From: Cardiobacteriaceae bacterium
GTDB lineage: Bacteria > Pseudomonadota > Gammaproteobacteria > Cardiobacteriales > Cardiobacteriaceae
DNA: 34,534 bases
NCBI GenBank assembly: GCA_030532785.1
Contig: JAUNKJ010000003.1
Span: forward strand, 1 to 34,534
Reading direction: 5' to 3'
The translations under genes and the position numbers were made by a program. Of the stretch, positions 7,391 to 14,485 are shown in pieces (position 1 is the stretch's first letter; the number at the start of each line of letters is the position of its first letter). The notes under the pieces were generated by a model. That model did not search any database. It was not told the origin of the DNA and saw only the letters and a program-made list of their open reading frames with translations.

Positions 7391-7415
7391 GCATGGGCTT
7401 ACGCCCATCCTACGG
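7391..7415. repeat. GTAGGATGGGC-type hairpin repeat (inverted copy)
   Basis: GCATGGGCTTACGCCCATCCTACG is the reverse complement of the type at 1108-1130. Confidence 0.7.
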
Positions 7416-7551
7416 CTATGAAAAATCATCAAAACGATTGTCGGTTGGGGCAAAGCATCGCCGTTACCTCAGCAGAGAAAAGCAAACGTAGGATGACGGC
7501 AACGTCGACACACCCTACAAAAACAGCCACAAAACCTCTCTAAAATATCAT
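7416..7551. other. Non-coding stretch, no gene seen
   Basis: I see no supported ORF, RNA gene or promoter. A degenerate repeat (CGTAGGATGACGG..CACCCTAC) lies near 7488-7518. The whole gap of 7050-7637 is otherwise filled by the hairpin repeats listed separately. Confidence 0.5.
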
Positions 7552-7638
7552 CTAAAATAGTGGTTTTTTACCATTGCGAAGCGCTTTTCGTGATAAAATT
7601 TTTCATGGCAAGCGCTTCCTGATGAGAAAAAAACACCA
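7552..7638 (+). repeat. AAGCGCTT palindromic repeat, copy 6
   Basis: Left end TAAAATAGTGGTTTTTTACC, two exact octamers 31 bp apart, and mirrored right end GATGAGAAAAAAACACCAT, whose final AT are the first bases of the next gene's start codon. Confidence 0.85.
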
Positions 7639-8396
7639 TGCTGAAACCCCTGCTTTCTTCTTTGTTCCTCTTCGCCACGGTTGCCCGGGCGCTGGATTTC
7701 ACGCCGCTCGGCGACAGTGCGTTTTACGCCGAGGCGGATTATCAGGGCGTGCGTTACGGCATCGTCAAGGCGCGTCCTGAAAACGTGTCACTGCTGTGGC
7801 GCGATGGCGAAGGCAAGGCGTTGCGCAGTTTGGGCGCGGCGTTTTCCGCAGTGAAGGCCGAGGGCAAGGTGCCGTTGATGCTGATGAATGCCGGGATTTT
7901 CACCACGGCGCATACCCCTGCCGGGCTTTGGGTGGAAAAGGGGGAAACGCTCATCGCGCTCAACCGCAACAAGGGCAGCGGCAATTTTCATATTCAGCCC
8001 AATGGCGTGTTTTCCGTGACCAGGGGCAAGGCGCGGGTGGAGACGACGGCGGCATTCGCCAAGCGCCAGGCGCGTGTCGATTACGCAGTGCAGTCCGGGC
8101 CGATGTTGTTGATTGACGGCAAGATCAATTCGCGTTTCGTGAAAAATCTGTCGAGCCCCTACAAGCGCAATGCGGTGTGCACCACGAAAAAGGGCGAGCT
8201 GCTCTTTCTGATGACGCTGAGTTATGACGTTGAATGGCCGAGTTTTTATCGCCTTGCCGAGGCGCTTTCTTCCTTCGGCTGCCATAACGCCCTTTATCTC
8301 GACGGCAGCATTTCCGACTGGTTCGTCAAGGGCAAAAGTGGTACGTTTCACTGGTCGAATTTTGTCGGCATCATTGCCGTTGCGGAGCGCCCATGA
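7638..8396 (+). CDS. Secreted phosphodiester glycosidase-like (NAGPA/DUF2233) protein
   Basis: A 252-residue protein with a signal peptide (MLKPLLSSLFLFATVARA), so it is exported. The body matches the phosphodiester glycosidase (NAGPA) family: LMLMNAGIFTTAHTPAGLWVEKG, the FHIQPNGVFSV block, VQSGPMLLIDGKIN and the closing YLDGSISDWFVKG. Family members hydrolyse sugar phosphodiesters, but the bacterial substrates are mostly unknown. The ATG coincides with the right end of an AAGCGCTT repeat, so the 5' untranslated region is that repeat; no clear ribosome site is seen. The stop overlaps the ATG of the Ppx/GppA gene by four bases (ATGA), which indicates one operon and possibly a shared role in phosphate metabolism. 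Confidence 0.85.
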   Translation: MLKPLLSSLFLFATVARALDFTPLGDSAFYAEADYQGVRYGIVKARPENVSLLWRDGEGKALRSLGAAFSAVKAEGKVPLMLMNAGIFTTAHTPAGLWVEKGETLIALNRNKGSGNFHIQPNGVFSVTRGKARVETTAAFAKRQARVDYAVQSGPMLLIDGKINSRFVKNLSSPYKRNAVCTTKKGELLFLMTLSYDVEWPSFYRLAEALSSFGCHNALYLDGSISDWFVKGKSGTFHWSNFVGIIAVAERP

Positions 8397-9859
8397 ATCC
8401 TTTTTATGCCGCCCTTGATCTGGGGTCGAACAGTTTCCATTTGCTGGTGATCCGCGAGGATGGCGCGAGTATGCAGACGGTGGATGCCGTCAAGCATATG
8501 GTGCGCCTCGGCGAAGGGCTTGGGGAAGATGGTTTTCTCAGCGCGGAGAGCATGGCGCGCGGTTTGGCGGCGCTGACGCAGATGTCTGAAATTCTGCGCG
8601 ATATTCCGCGCGAACATGTGCGCGTGGTCGCGACCAACACTTTGCGCGTCGCGGAAAACGGCGCGGATTTTCTGCGCGCGGGCGAGGCGGCGCTCGGCTT
8701 TCCCATCGAGATCATTTCCGGCGAGGAAGAGGCGCGCCTCATTTATCTCGGCATTACCGCGCACAATCATTTCAAGGACAGGAATCTGGTGATCGACGTC
8801 GGCGGCGGTTCCACGGAAATCATCGTTGGCGACGGCCATGCGCCGGTATTTCTGCGCTCGCTGAAAATGGGCTGCGCCAATATGGCGCAGCAGTTTTTCC
8901 CCAAGGGGAAAATCACGCGGCAGGCGATCAAGAAGGCACAAAAACACGCAGGACAAATGGTGGAGCCGTTCATCCGCCAGATTCGCAAACAGGGCTTCGA
9001 GCGCGTGATTCTTTCTTCCGGCACCGCCAAGGCCGTGGAAAAAATTCTGGGGGGTGAAGGCGTTAGCGCCGCACAACTCGAAGCGCTTCTTGAGCGTCTC
9101 GAAGACATCGGCGAAGGCAAACGTCTGCCTGCCGCGCTCGGCGTCGCCGAAGAACGCGCCTTTGGCTTTGCCGGGGGCGTGTGCATTTTCGCGAGCCTTT
9201 TCGAGCATTTGGGCATAGACCGCGCGCTGGTGTCGCAGCAGGCGCTGCGCGAGGGCGTCATCCTCGACCTCATGGGGCGCAGCAACAGCCGCGACGAGCG
9301 CGATGCCACCGTCGCCACCTTCATCACCCGCTTCAATATTGCGGGCAAACAGGCGGCGCGCGTCAAAGCGCTGGCGCTCGCCCTGCAACAGTCATTGCCC
9401 GATCTCGCCGCGCCGCGCTTTGCGCCGCTCTTGGCGCATGTTGCGGATTTACATGAAATTGGCCTTGCCGTCTCCCACAGCAAGCAGCATGTTCACGGTG
9501 CCTATCTGCTGGAAAATGCGGACATGCCCGGCTTTTCGCGCCTGATGCAGCAGATGATGGCGCTGCTCGTCAAAGGCCAGCGCAAAAAGCTCTCCGCCAA
9601 GCATTTCGACGCCCTTCCCGGCGAGCATCATCCCTTTCTCTGGCAATACCTGCGCTGCTTGCGCTTGGCCATCCTCATCTGCCGCGCGCGCGCGCCGCTT
9701 GTGGAGAGCGACTATCCGCGCCTCGCGGTGCAGGGCAAGCGCTGGATATTGTCGTTCCCGCCCGGCTATCTTGACGCGCGACCGCTCACCGTCGCCGATT
9801 TGCAGGAAGAACAGCAATATTGGGCGCAGCACGGCGAGTGCGAGTTGTTGTTTGTGTAG
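8393..9859 (+). CDS. ppx: Exopolyphosphatase / guanosine pentaphosphate phosphatase (Ppx/GppA family)
   Basis: A 488-residue protein, close to the ~500 of Ppx and GppA. It has the sugar-kinase/Hsp70-type ATPase motifs of the family: LDLGSNSFHLLV near the N-terminus, IISGEEEARLIYLG and VIDVGGGSTEIIVG. A C-terminal HD-like helical region follows from about residue 310 (LLAHVADLHEIGLAVSHSKQHVHGAYLL), with the HxxxH features of the family. The enzyme removes terminal phosphate from polyphosphate or converts pppGpp to ppGpp; the sequence alone does not separate the two. Translation is coupled to the upstream secreted glycosidase gene. The coding strand changes from G-rich to C-rich along the gene. 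Confidence 0.93.
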   Translation: MNPFYAALDLGSNSFHLLVIREDGASMQTVDAVKHMVRLGEGLGEDGFLSAESMARGLAALTQMSEILRDIPREHVRVVATNTLRVAENGADFLRAGEAALGFPIEIISGEEEARLIYLGITAHNHFKDRNLVIDVGGGSTEIIVGDGHAPVFLRSLKMGCANMAQQFFPKGKITRQAIKKAQKHAGQMVEPFIRQIRKQGFERVILSSGTAKAVEKILGGEGVSAAQLEALLERLEDIGEGKRLPAALGVAEERAFGFAGGVCIFASLFEHLGIDRALVSQQALREGVILDLMGRSNSRDERDATVATFITRFNIAGKQAARVKALALALQQSLPDLAAPRFAPLLAHVADLHEIGLAVSHSKQHVHGAYLLENADMPGFSRLMQQMMALLVKGQRKKLSAKHFDALPGEHHPFLWQYLRCLRLAILICRARAPLVESDYPRLAVQGKRWILSFPPGYLDARPLTVADLQEEQQYWAQHGECELLFV

Positions 9860-9872
9860 AAGAAATCCGCCA

Positions 9873-9900
9873 GTAACGGTGGGTTGACACCCGCCCTACG
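9873..9900. repeat. GTAACGGTGGGTTGACACCC hairpin repeat
   Basis: Same unit as at 7241-7267, with one changed base in the right arm (CCCGCC). It lies just past the ppx stop and may act as a transcript end. Confidence 0.65.
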
Positions 9901-9902
9901 GT

Positions 9903-9988
9903 ATTGTGGTATTTTTTCTCATTCCTAAGCGCTTATCGTGAGAAAAATTTCCACGATAAGCGCTTTATCATGATAAAAATCAACCATT
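9903..9988 (+). repeat. AAGCGCTT palindromic repeat, copy 7
   Basis: Two exact octamers flank ATCGTGAGAAAAATTTCCAC. It lies between the convergent ppx and aldehyde dehydrogenase genes. Confidence 0.82.
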
Positions 9989-10022
9989 TTTTGCTTAAAA
10001 ATGGAATGCTACATCATTCTTG

Positions 10023-11441
10023 TCAATACTGGATCAGGCAATATTTGCTTTCCAGATAATCTTCAATGCCTTGGCGGCCGCCTTCGCGGCCGAGGCCGGA
10101 TTGTTTGACGCCGCCGAACGGTGCGGCTTCGTTGGAGAGGATGCCGCTGTTGACGCCGATCATGCCGTATTCCAGCGCGTCGAGGACGCGGTGGATGCGG
10201 CCAATGTCGCGCGCGTAGAAGTAGGCGGCAAGCCCGTATTCGGTGGCATTGGCGGCGGCGATGGCTGCTTCTTCCGTGTCGAAGCGGAAGACGGGGGCGA
10301 GCGGCCCGAAGATTTCTTCGCGCGCGACGCGCATCGCGGCGCTGGCATCGCGGATGACGGCGGGCTGCATGAAATGTTCGCCTGCGGGATGGGTGCCACC
10401 ACCGAGGACGCTGGCACCGTGCGCCGTGGCGTCGTCGATAAAGGATTGCACTTTGGCACGCGCGGCGGCGTCGATCAGCGGGCCGATGTGGATGTTTTCG
10501 TCCAGGCCATTGCCGACATTGAGTTTTTCCATGGCGGCCACGAGTTTGGCGACAAAGGCGTCGTAAACGCCGCTTTGCACATAGAAGCGGTTGGCGCAGA
10601 CGCAGGTTTGCCCGGCGTTTCTGAATTTGCTCAATATGGCTCCGGCAACGGCGGCGTCGAGGTCGGCGTCGTCAAAGACGATGAAGGGCGCGTTGCCGCC
10701 CAGTTCGAGGGAGATTTTCTTGATGGTGGAGGCGCATTGGCGCATGAGGAGGCGGCCGGTTTCAGTCGAGCCGGTGAAGCTGAATTTGCGCACGGTGTCG
10801 TTTTCGGTAAAGACTTTGCCGATGGTGGGCGCGTCGCCGGTGATGACGTTGAAGACGCCGGGCGGGATGCCCGCTGCGTCGGCGAGGACGGCGAGCGCCA
10901 GCGCGGAGAACGGCGTTTGTGAGGCAGGACGGATGACGAAGGTGCAACCGGCGGCAAGCGCGGGCGCGGCCTTGCGAGTGATCATCGCGTTGGGGAAATT
11001 CCACGGGGTGATCGCGGCACAGACGCCGACCGGCTGTTTTTGCACGAGGATTTTCTGGTTCGGACTGGCGGCAGGAATGGTTTCGCCGTACACGCGCTTC
11101 GCTTCTTCGGCATACCATTCGATGTAGGCAGCGCCATAGGCGATTTCGCCGCGTGCCTCGGCGAGCGGCTTGCCCTGTTCGCGGGTGAGGAGTTCGGCGA
11201 GCGCGTCCTGGTGTTCGATGATGAGGTCGTACCAGCGGCGCAGAAGTTTGCTGCGCGCCTTGGCCGTTTGCGCGCGCCATGCGGGCAATGCGGCAGCGGC
11301 GGCGTGGATGGCCTGTTCCGCTTCCGCCGCGCCGCCGTTGGCGATATGGCCGATCACTTCCCCCGTCGCCGGATTGTGTACGGCAAGGGTGGGCGTGCCT
11401 TGCCATGCGCCGTTGATGTAATGCTGTTGTTTCAATAACAT
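10023..11441 (-). CDS. gabD: NAD(P)-dependent succinate-semialdehyde dehydrogenase (BlcA/AttK-type)
   Basis: A 472-residue aldehyde dehydrogenase. Class features are visible: TPWNFPNAMITRKAAPALAAGC, FTGSTETGRLLM, the general-base motif LELGGNAPFIVFDDADLD, the catalytic Cys in RNAGQTCVCANRFYV and the EEIFGPLAPVF block. The best match by eye is succinate-semialdehyde dehydrogenase, which oxidises succinate semialdehyde to succinate. Together with the lactonase and the Fe-alcohol dehydrogenase upstream on the same strand it forms a gamma-butyrolactone to succinate route. The ATG at 11441 has a GGGG-containing site; longer starts would extend into an AAGCGCTT repeat. A 213-bp gap with repeats separates it from the dehydrogenase gene, so it may have its own transcript. 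Confidence 0.92.
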   Translation of the reverse strand: MLLKQQHYINGAWQGTPTLAVHNPATGEVIGHIANGGAAEAEQAIHAAAAALPAWRAQTAKARSKLLRRWYDLIIEHQDALAELLTREQGKPLAEARGEIAYGAAYIEWYAEEAKRVYGETIPAASPNQKILVQKQPVGVCAAITPWNFPNAMITRKAAPALAAGCTFVIRPASQTPFSALALAVLADAAGIPPGVFNVITGDAPTIGKVFTENDTVRKFSFTGSTETGRLLMRQCASTIKKISLELGGNAPFIVFDDADLDAAVAGAILSKFRNAGQTCVCANRFYVQSGVYDAFVAKLVAAMEKLNVGNGLDENIHIGPLIDAAARAKVQSFIDDATAHGASVLGGGTHPAGEHFMQPAVIRDASAAMRVAREEIFGPLAPVFRFDTEEAAIAAANATEYGLAAYFYARDIGRIHRVLDALEYGMIGVNSGILSNEAAPFGGVKQSGLGREGGRQGIEDYLESKYCLIQY

Positions 11442-11462
11442 AGATACCCCATGTTTTGCTGT

Positions 11463-11549
11463 TTTATGGTGGTTTTTTACCATGATGAAGCGCTTGCCGT
11501 GAGAAATTTTCGCACGATAAGCGCTTTATGATGAGAAAATTTCTCATTC
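11463..11549 (+). repeat. AAGCGCTT palindromic repeat, copy 8
   Basis: Left end ATGGTGGTTTTTTACCATG, octamers 31 bp apart, and right end GATGAGAAAATTTCTCATT. It splits the lactone-utilisation genes. Confidence 0.88.
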
Positions 11550-11583
11550 AGTGTCATTGCTTAAATCCTGATGTGCGCCGAGC

Positions 11584-11632
11584 GCACTTCGACAAGCTCA
11601 GTACGCTTGGTGAAATGTGCTTGCCGAAGTGT
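11584..11632. repeat. Inverted repeat CACTTCGaCAAG / CTTGcCGAAGTG
   Basis: A 12-bp imperfect stem with a ~24-base loop region. It is placed 20 bases after the stop of the minus-strand dehydrogenase gene and may serve as a transcript-end structure or REP unit. Confidence 0.55.
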
Positions 11633-11654
11633 CGCTTTTGCATGAATGCGTGGC

Positions 11655-12815
11655 TCATCGCCCTTGCCAGGCGGCACGGTAGATGGCAGCGATGTCCGCT
11701 TCGTGCAGCGGCATGGGGCTGCGTGCGAGCAGGCGGGTTTGCTGGCAGGCATCGGCGGTGAGCGTGGCGAGCGCGCTTTCCGGGATGTTGAAATCCTGCA
11801 GGCTGCCGGGGATGCCGACGTCGGCAACGAGCTGTTCCAGCGCGGCGATGCAGCGCTGCGCCGCTGCTTCCTGCGAGAGTTGCGCGGCGGAAAAGCCCAT
11901 GGCCTCGTAAATATCTTTGAGTTTTTTCTCGCAGGACGGGCGGATGTGCGCCATCACATAGGGCAGGAGGACGGCGTTGGATTCGCCGTGCGCCAGATGG
12001 AATTGTCCGCCGAGTGGATAGGCGAGCGCGTGGACGCCTGCGACCCCGGCGTTGAAGAAGGCGATGCCGGCGAGGAAGCTGCCGTAGCTCATGGCTTCGC
12101 GCGCCGCCTGGTCATCGCCGCGATGCACGGCGGTGCGCAGTGAGGCGGCGATGAGGCGTATGGCTTGCAGGGAGAGCGCTTCGGTCACCGGGTTGGCGAG
12201 GACGGAGAGATAGGATTCGATGGCGTGGGTCAGGGCGTCGATGCCGGTGGCGGCGGTGACGCGCGCCGGTACGGATACGGTCAGCTCGGGATCGACGATG
12301 GCCACGTCGGGGAGGAGAAAGTCGTGGGCAATCACGTCTTTGCTCGTTTCCAGGGCGAGTACGGCGATGTTGGTGACTTCCGAGCCGGTACCGGCAGTGG
12401 TGGGGATGAGGATGCTCGGCAGGCCGCGTTTTTCCAGTTGGCGCGTCCCGGAAAGGTTGAGGAAATCGCCGACTTTGCCATCCTGCATCGCGAAGACGGC
12501 GGCGAGTTTGGCGAGATCGAGCGCACTGCCGCCGCCAAGGCCGATGACGCCATCGACCTGTTGCGCGCGGGTGAAATCGACGAGGCTTTCCGCGAGCGCG
12601 AGCGGCGGTTCAGCAGCGATTTTGTCGTGAATCACGCAGTTGATGCCCGCATCGGCAAGCAGCGTGGCAACGCGCGCCGCCATGCCGTTGTGCTTCAGGA
12701 ATGGGTCGCTCAAGAGCAGCACGTTGTGCATCCCGAGGCGTTGCGCTTCTTCGGGCAGCACGGCAAGGCTGCCCCAGCCGGTGTGGCAACGGCTGACAAA
12801 GGTGGTTTTGACCAT
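11655..12815 (-). CDS. blcB: Iron-containing alcohol dehydrogenase (4-hydroxybutyrate dehydrogenase-like, BlcB/AttL-type)
   Basis: A 386-residue group III Fe-dependent alcohol dehydrogenase, the usual length. The NAD-binding GVIGLGGGSALDLAKLAA, the IPTTAGTGSEVT motif and the metal-binding segments GIDALTHAIESYLS and HALAYPLGGQFHLAHGESNAVLLPYV are all present. In the known blc/att route this enzyme oxidises 4-hydroxybutyrate to succinate semialdehyde, the step between the lactonase (10 bases upstream) and the downstream semialdehyde dehydrogenase. The substrate is inferred from context, since the family is broad. The ATG at 12815 follows an AAGGGG ribosome site, and an upstream in-frame extension would overlap the lactonase gene. 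Confidence 0.88.
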   Translation of the reverse strand: MVKTTFVSRCHTGWGSLAVLPEEAQRLGMHNVLLLSDPFLKHNGMAARVATLLADAGINCVIHDKIAAEPPLALAESLVDFTRAQQVDGVIGLGGGSALDLAKLAAVFAMQDGKVGDFLNLSGTRQLEKRGLPSILIPTTAGTGSEVTNIAVLALETSKDVIAHDFLLPDVAIVDPELTVSVPARVTAATGIDALTHAIESYLSVLANPVTEALSLQAIRLIAASLRTAVHRGDDQAAREAMSYGSFLAGIAFFNAGVAGVHALAYPLGGQFHLAHGESNAVLLPYVMAHIRPSCEKKLKDIYEAMGFSAAQLSQEAAAQRCIAALEQLVADVGIPGSLQDFNIPESALATLTADACQQTRLLARSPMPLHEADIAAIYRAAWQGR

Positions 12816-12825
12816 GGCTAACCCC

Positions 12826-13617
12826 TTATGCGTAGTAATCCGGCGCTTTTTTGAAGGTCGCCCAGGCATCGGGATCGTGGCCGGTCACGACCATGGCCTG
12901 ATGGCGCTCGGCGATGTGGCGCAGTTTCTGCACGGAACGCACGGTGTCTATCGTGGAGGCCAGGAAGCCGGGAAGCGCTTTTTCTTCCCAGTGGTCAAGG
13001 GTATAGGCGGCGTCGATGGTGAGCAGGATGGGCTGGCTGTGGGGCAGGCGCACGAGGAAGGATTGGTGTCCCGGGGCATGGCCGGGGGTGAAAATCGTGG
13101 TGAGGACGCCGTCGCCATAGACGTCGTAATAATCGTCGACATCACCTTCGAGGAACTGCCACTTCAGACCGGGGCGGTCAAAATCCTTGCGGATATAGCC
13201 GCCTGCGGCGAACCAGTCGGGCGTGAATGCATATTCATATTCGCGGCGCTGCACGATGTGGGTGGCATTGGGGAAGCGGCCAATCGCGCCGGTGTGGTCG
13301 AGATGCAGATGCGATTGCAGCACATAGCGCACATCAGCAGGGTTGATGCCCAGCGCTTGCAATTGCTCAATGCAGCCTTCTTCTTTTTTCAGCACCGGCC
13401 AATAGACGTCGCAAATGCCGCCCCACCAGCCGCGTGGATCGTCCGCGACTTCCACGGCATTGCCGCCGTCGATGATGGTGTGGCCTTGCGGGTGGGTAAT
13501 CAGGAAAAACGGCACGGGGATTTCATAATCCGCACCATCGCCCTGATTCATTTTGATGTTGTGGACTTTGCACTTGAGGGAGCCGGATTGCAGCATATAC
13601 AGACGGATGTCGTTCAT
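12826..13617 (-). CDS. blcC: Metallo-beta-lactamase-fold lactonase (gamma-butyrolactone / acyl-homoserine lactone, BlcC/AttM/AiiB type)
   Basis: A 263-residue metallo-beta-lactamase protein with the zinc motif SHLHLDHTGAIG (HxHxDH), a later TPGHAPGHQ histidine, TIDAAYTLDHW and a C-terminal VTGHDPDAW histidine. The sequence closely resembles, from memory, the Agrobacterium AttM/AiiB (BlcC) lactonase along its whole length, including MLQSGSLKCKVHNIKMNQG. Those enzymes open gamma-butyrolactone to 4-hydroxybutyrate and also cleave acyl-homoserine lactone signals. The ATG at 13617 has a GAGGAG ribosome site. It is the first gene of the set; the Fe-dehydrogenase gene follows 10 bases later. No IclR-type regulator gene (blcR) is present nearby. 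Confidence 0.9.
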   Translation of the reverse strand: MNDIRLYMLQSGSLKCKVHNIKMNQGDGADYEIPVPFFLITHPQGHTIIDGGNAVEVADDPRGWWGGICDVYWPVLKKEEGCIEQLQALGINPADVRYVLQSHLHLDHTGAIGRFPNATHIVQRREYEYAFTPDWFAAGGYIRKDFDRPGLKWQFLEGDVDDYYDVYGDGVLTTIFTPGHAPGHQSFLVRLPHSQPILLTIDAAYTLDHWEEKALPGFLASTIDTVRSVQKLRHIAERHQAMVVTGHDPDAWATFKKAPDYYA

Positions 13618-13663
13618 AAGAATCTCCTCTATGGTCATCCGCGTCAGACGCGCGGCAAGATGG

Positions 13664-13682
13664 GCAACCGAAAAATGGTTGC
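13664..13682. promoter_or_regulatory. Candidate operator GCAACC-N7-GGTTGC before the lactonase gene
   Basis: A 6-7-6 dyad that would cover about +1 to +19 of the predicted transcript, a position suited to repression. No known regulator is matched. Confidence 0.4.
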
Positions 13683-13688
13683 GCATTC

Positions 13689-13718
13689 ATCATAGTCCGG
13701 AAATCCTGATGGCATCAA
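13689..13718 (-). promoter_or_regulatory. Candidate sigma-70 promoter of the lactonase operon
   Basis: Minus strand: TTGATG (13718-13713), 18-bp spacer, TATGAT (13694-13689). It lies between the msrC stop and the lactonase start. Confidence 0.5.
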
Positions 13719-13728
13719 CCCCGGGCGG

Positions 13729-14214
13729 TCAGGCAAAGCAGCGGCGGGTGAGCATGGCGGCGAGGCGCTCTAGCGCGTCGGCGTCGGTGTTGTCGAAGAC
13801 GGCGAGCTGTTCGGCGTCGGCATCGAGTACGGCGCACACTTCGCCTGCGGCGTTGAAGACGGGGACGACGATTTCCGATTGCGAGCGCGAGGAGCAGGCG
13901 ATGTGATCCGGGTGGGCGTTGACGTCGGGAACGACGAGGGTTTTGCCTTGCGCCCATGCTTGGCCGCAGACGCCGCGTCCGTGTGCGATGCGGGTGCAGG
14001 CGAGCGGTCCCTGGAAGGGGCCGAGGACGAGTTCATTGTCGCGCACGAGGTAGAAGCCGATCCACAGCCAGCCGAAGGCTTCTTTGAGGATGGCGGCGGT
14101 GTTGGCGAGGTTGGCGATGGGGTCGTTTTCCGCGCTGATGATGGCGTCGATTTGCGGGAGGATTTCGCTGTAGATGCCGGCTTTGTCGCGCGCGGCGAGG
14201 GTGAGTTCGTGCAT
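13729..14214 (-). CDS. msrC: Free methionine-(R)-sulfoxide reductase (GAF-domain fRMsr)
   Basis: A 161-residue single GAF-domain protein. The fRMsr family reduces free methionine-R-sulfoxide using cysteine thiols recycled by thioredoxin. Three cysteines at residues 73, 83 and 107 keep the spacing (10 and 24) of the catalytic and resolving cysteines of the E. coli enzyme, in GPLACTRIAHGRGVCGQAW and HIACSSRSQSEIVVPVF. The N-terminal ENDPIANLANTAAILKEAFGWLWIGFYLV block is also typical. The ATG at 14214 follows a GGAG site. It lies 111 bp upstream of the lactonase gene on the same strand, but a separate promoter in that gap suggests independent expression. Confidence 0.92.
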   Translation of the reverse strand: MHELTLAARDKAGIYSEILPQIDAIISAENDPIANLANTAAILKEAFGWLWIGFYLVRDNELVLGPFQGPLACTRIAHGRGVCGQAWAQGKTLVVPDVNAHPDHIACSSRSQSEIVVPVFNAAGEVCAVLDADAEQLAVFDNTDADALERLAAMLTRRCFA

Positions 14215-14272
14215 GGTTGCTCCAAAAAAAGCGCCAGCCTAATGGATGTGGGCGGGCGAATCCAGCGCTTTT

Positions 14273-14361
14273 TGATGGTGTTTTTTTATCATGGCAAGCG
14301 CTTTTGATGCTATTTTTTTACCGCGCCAAGCGCTTCATGGTGGTAAAAAACGACTATTTTT
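14273..14361 (+). repeat. AAGCGCTT palindromic repeat, copy 9 (both ends present)
   Basis: Octamers lie 32 bp apart, and the inner dyad is replaced by a T-rich stretch. The right flank GGTGGTAAAAAACGACTATTT mirrors the usual left end, giving terminal inverted repeats. Confidence 0.8.
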
Positions 14362-14400
14362 GTGCTTTTTATAATGTTATGTTTTTCAATGTGTTGTGTT

Positions 14401-14414
14401 TTGACTTTTGTCAA
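14401..14414. promoter_or_regulatory. FNR/DNR-type operator before norB
   Basis: TTGAC-TTTT-GTCAA is a perfect 5-4-5 dyad of the Crp/Fnr class (FNR consensus TTGAT-N4-ATCAA). Its centre is about 41 bp upstream of a start point that would suit the -10-like GAGAAT at 14437-14442, the standard position for class II activation. Control by FNR or a nitric-oxide-sensing relative (DNR/NnrR) is inferred. Confidence 0.65.
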
Positions 14415-14485
14415 CGACGCTGCCCGGCCTTTTTGTGAGAATCCGGCGGCAGCATTTTGCTGTTTGCTTGTTTTCCGGAGGTTTT

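Noticed and set aside
11442-11483. N-terminal extension of the aldehyde dehydrogenase starting at 11483
   Set aside because: The extra codons lie in the repeat end, lack a ribosome site and have no counterpart in the family.
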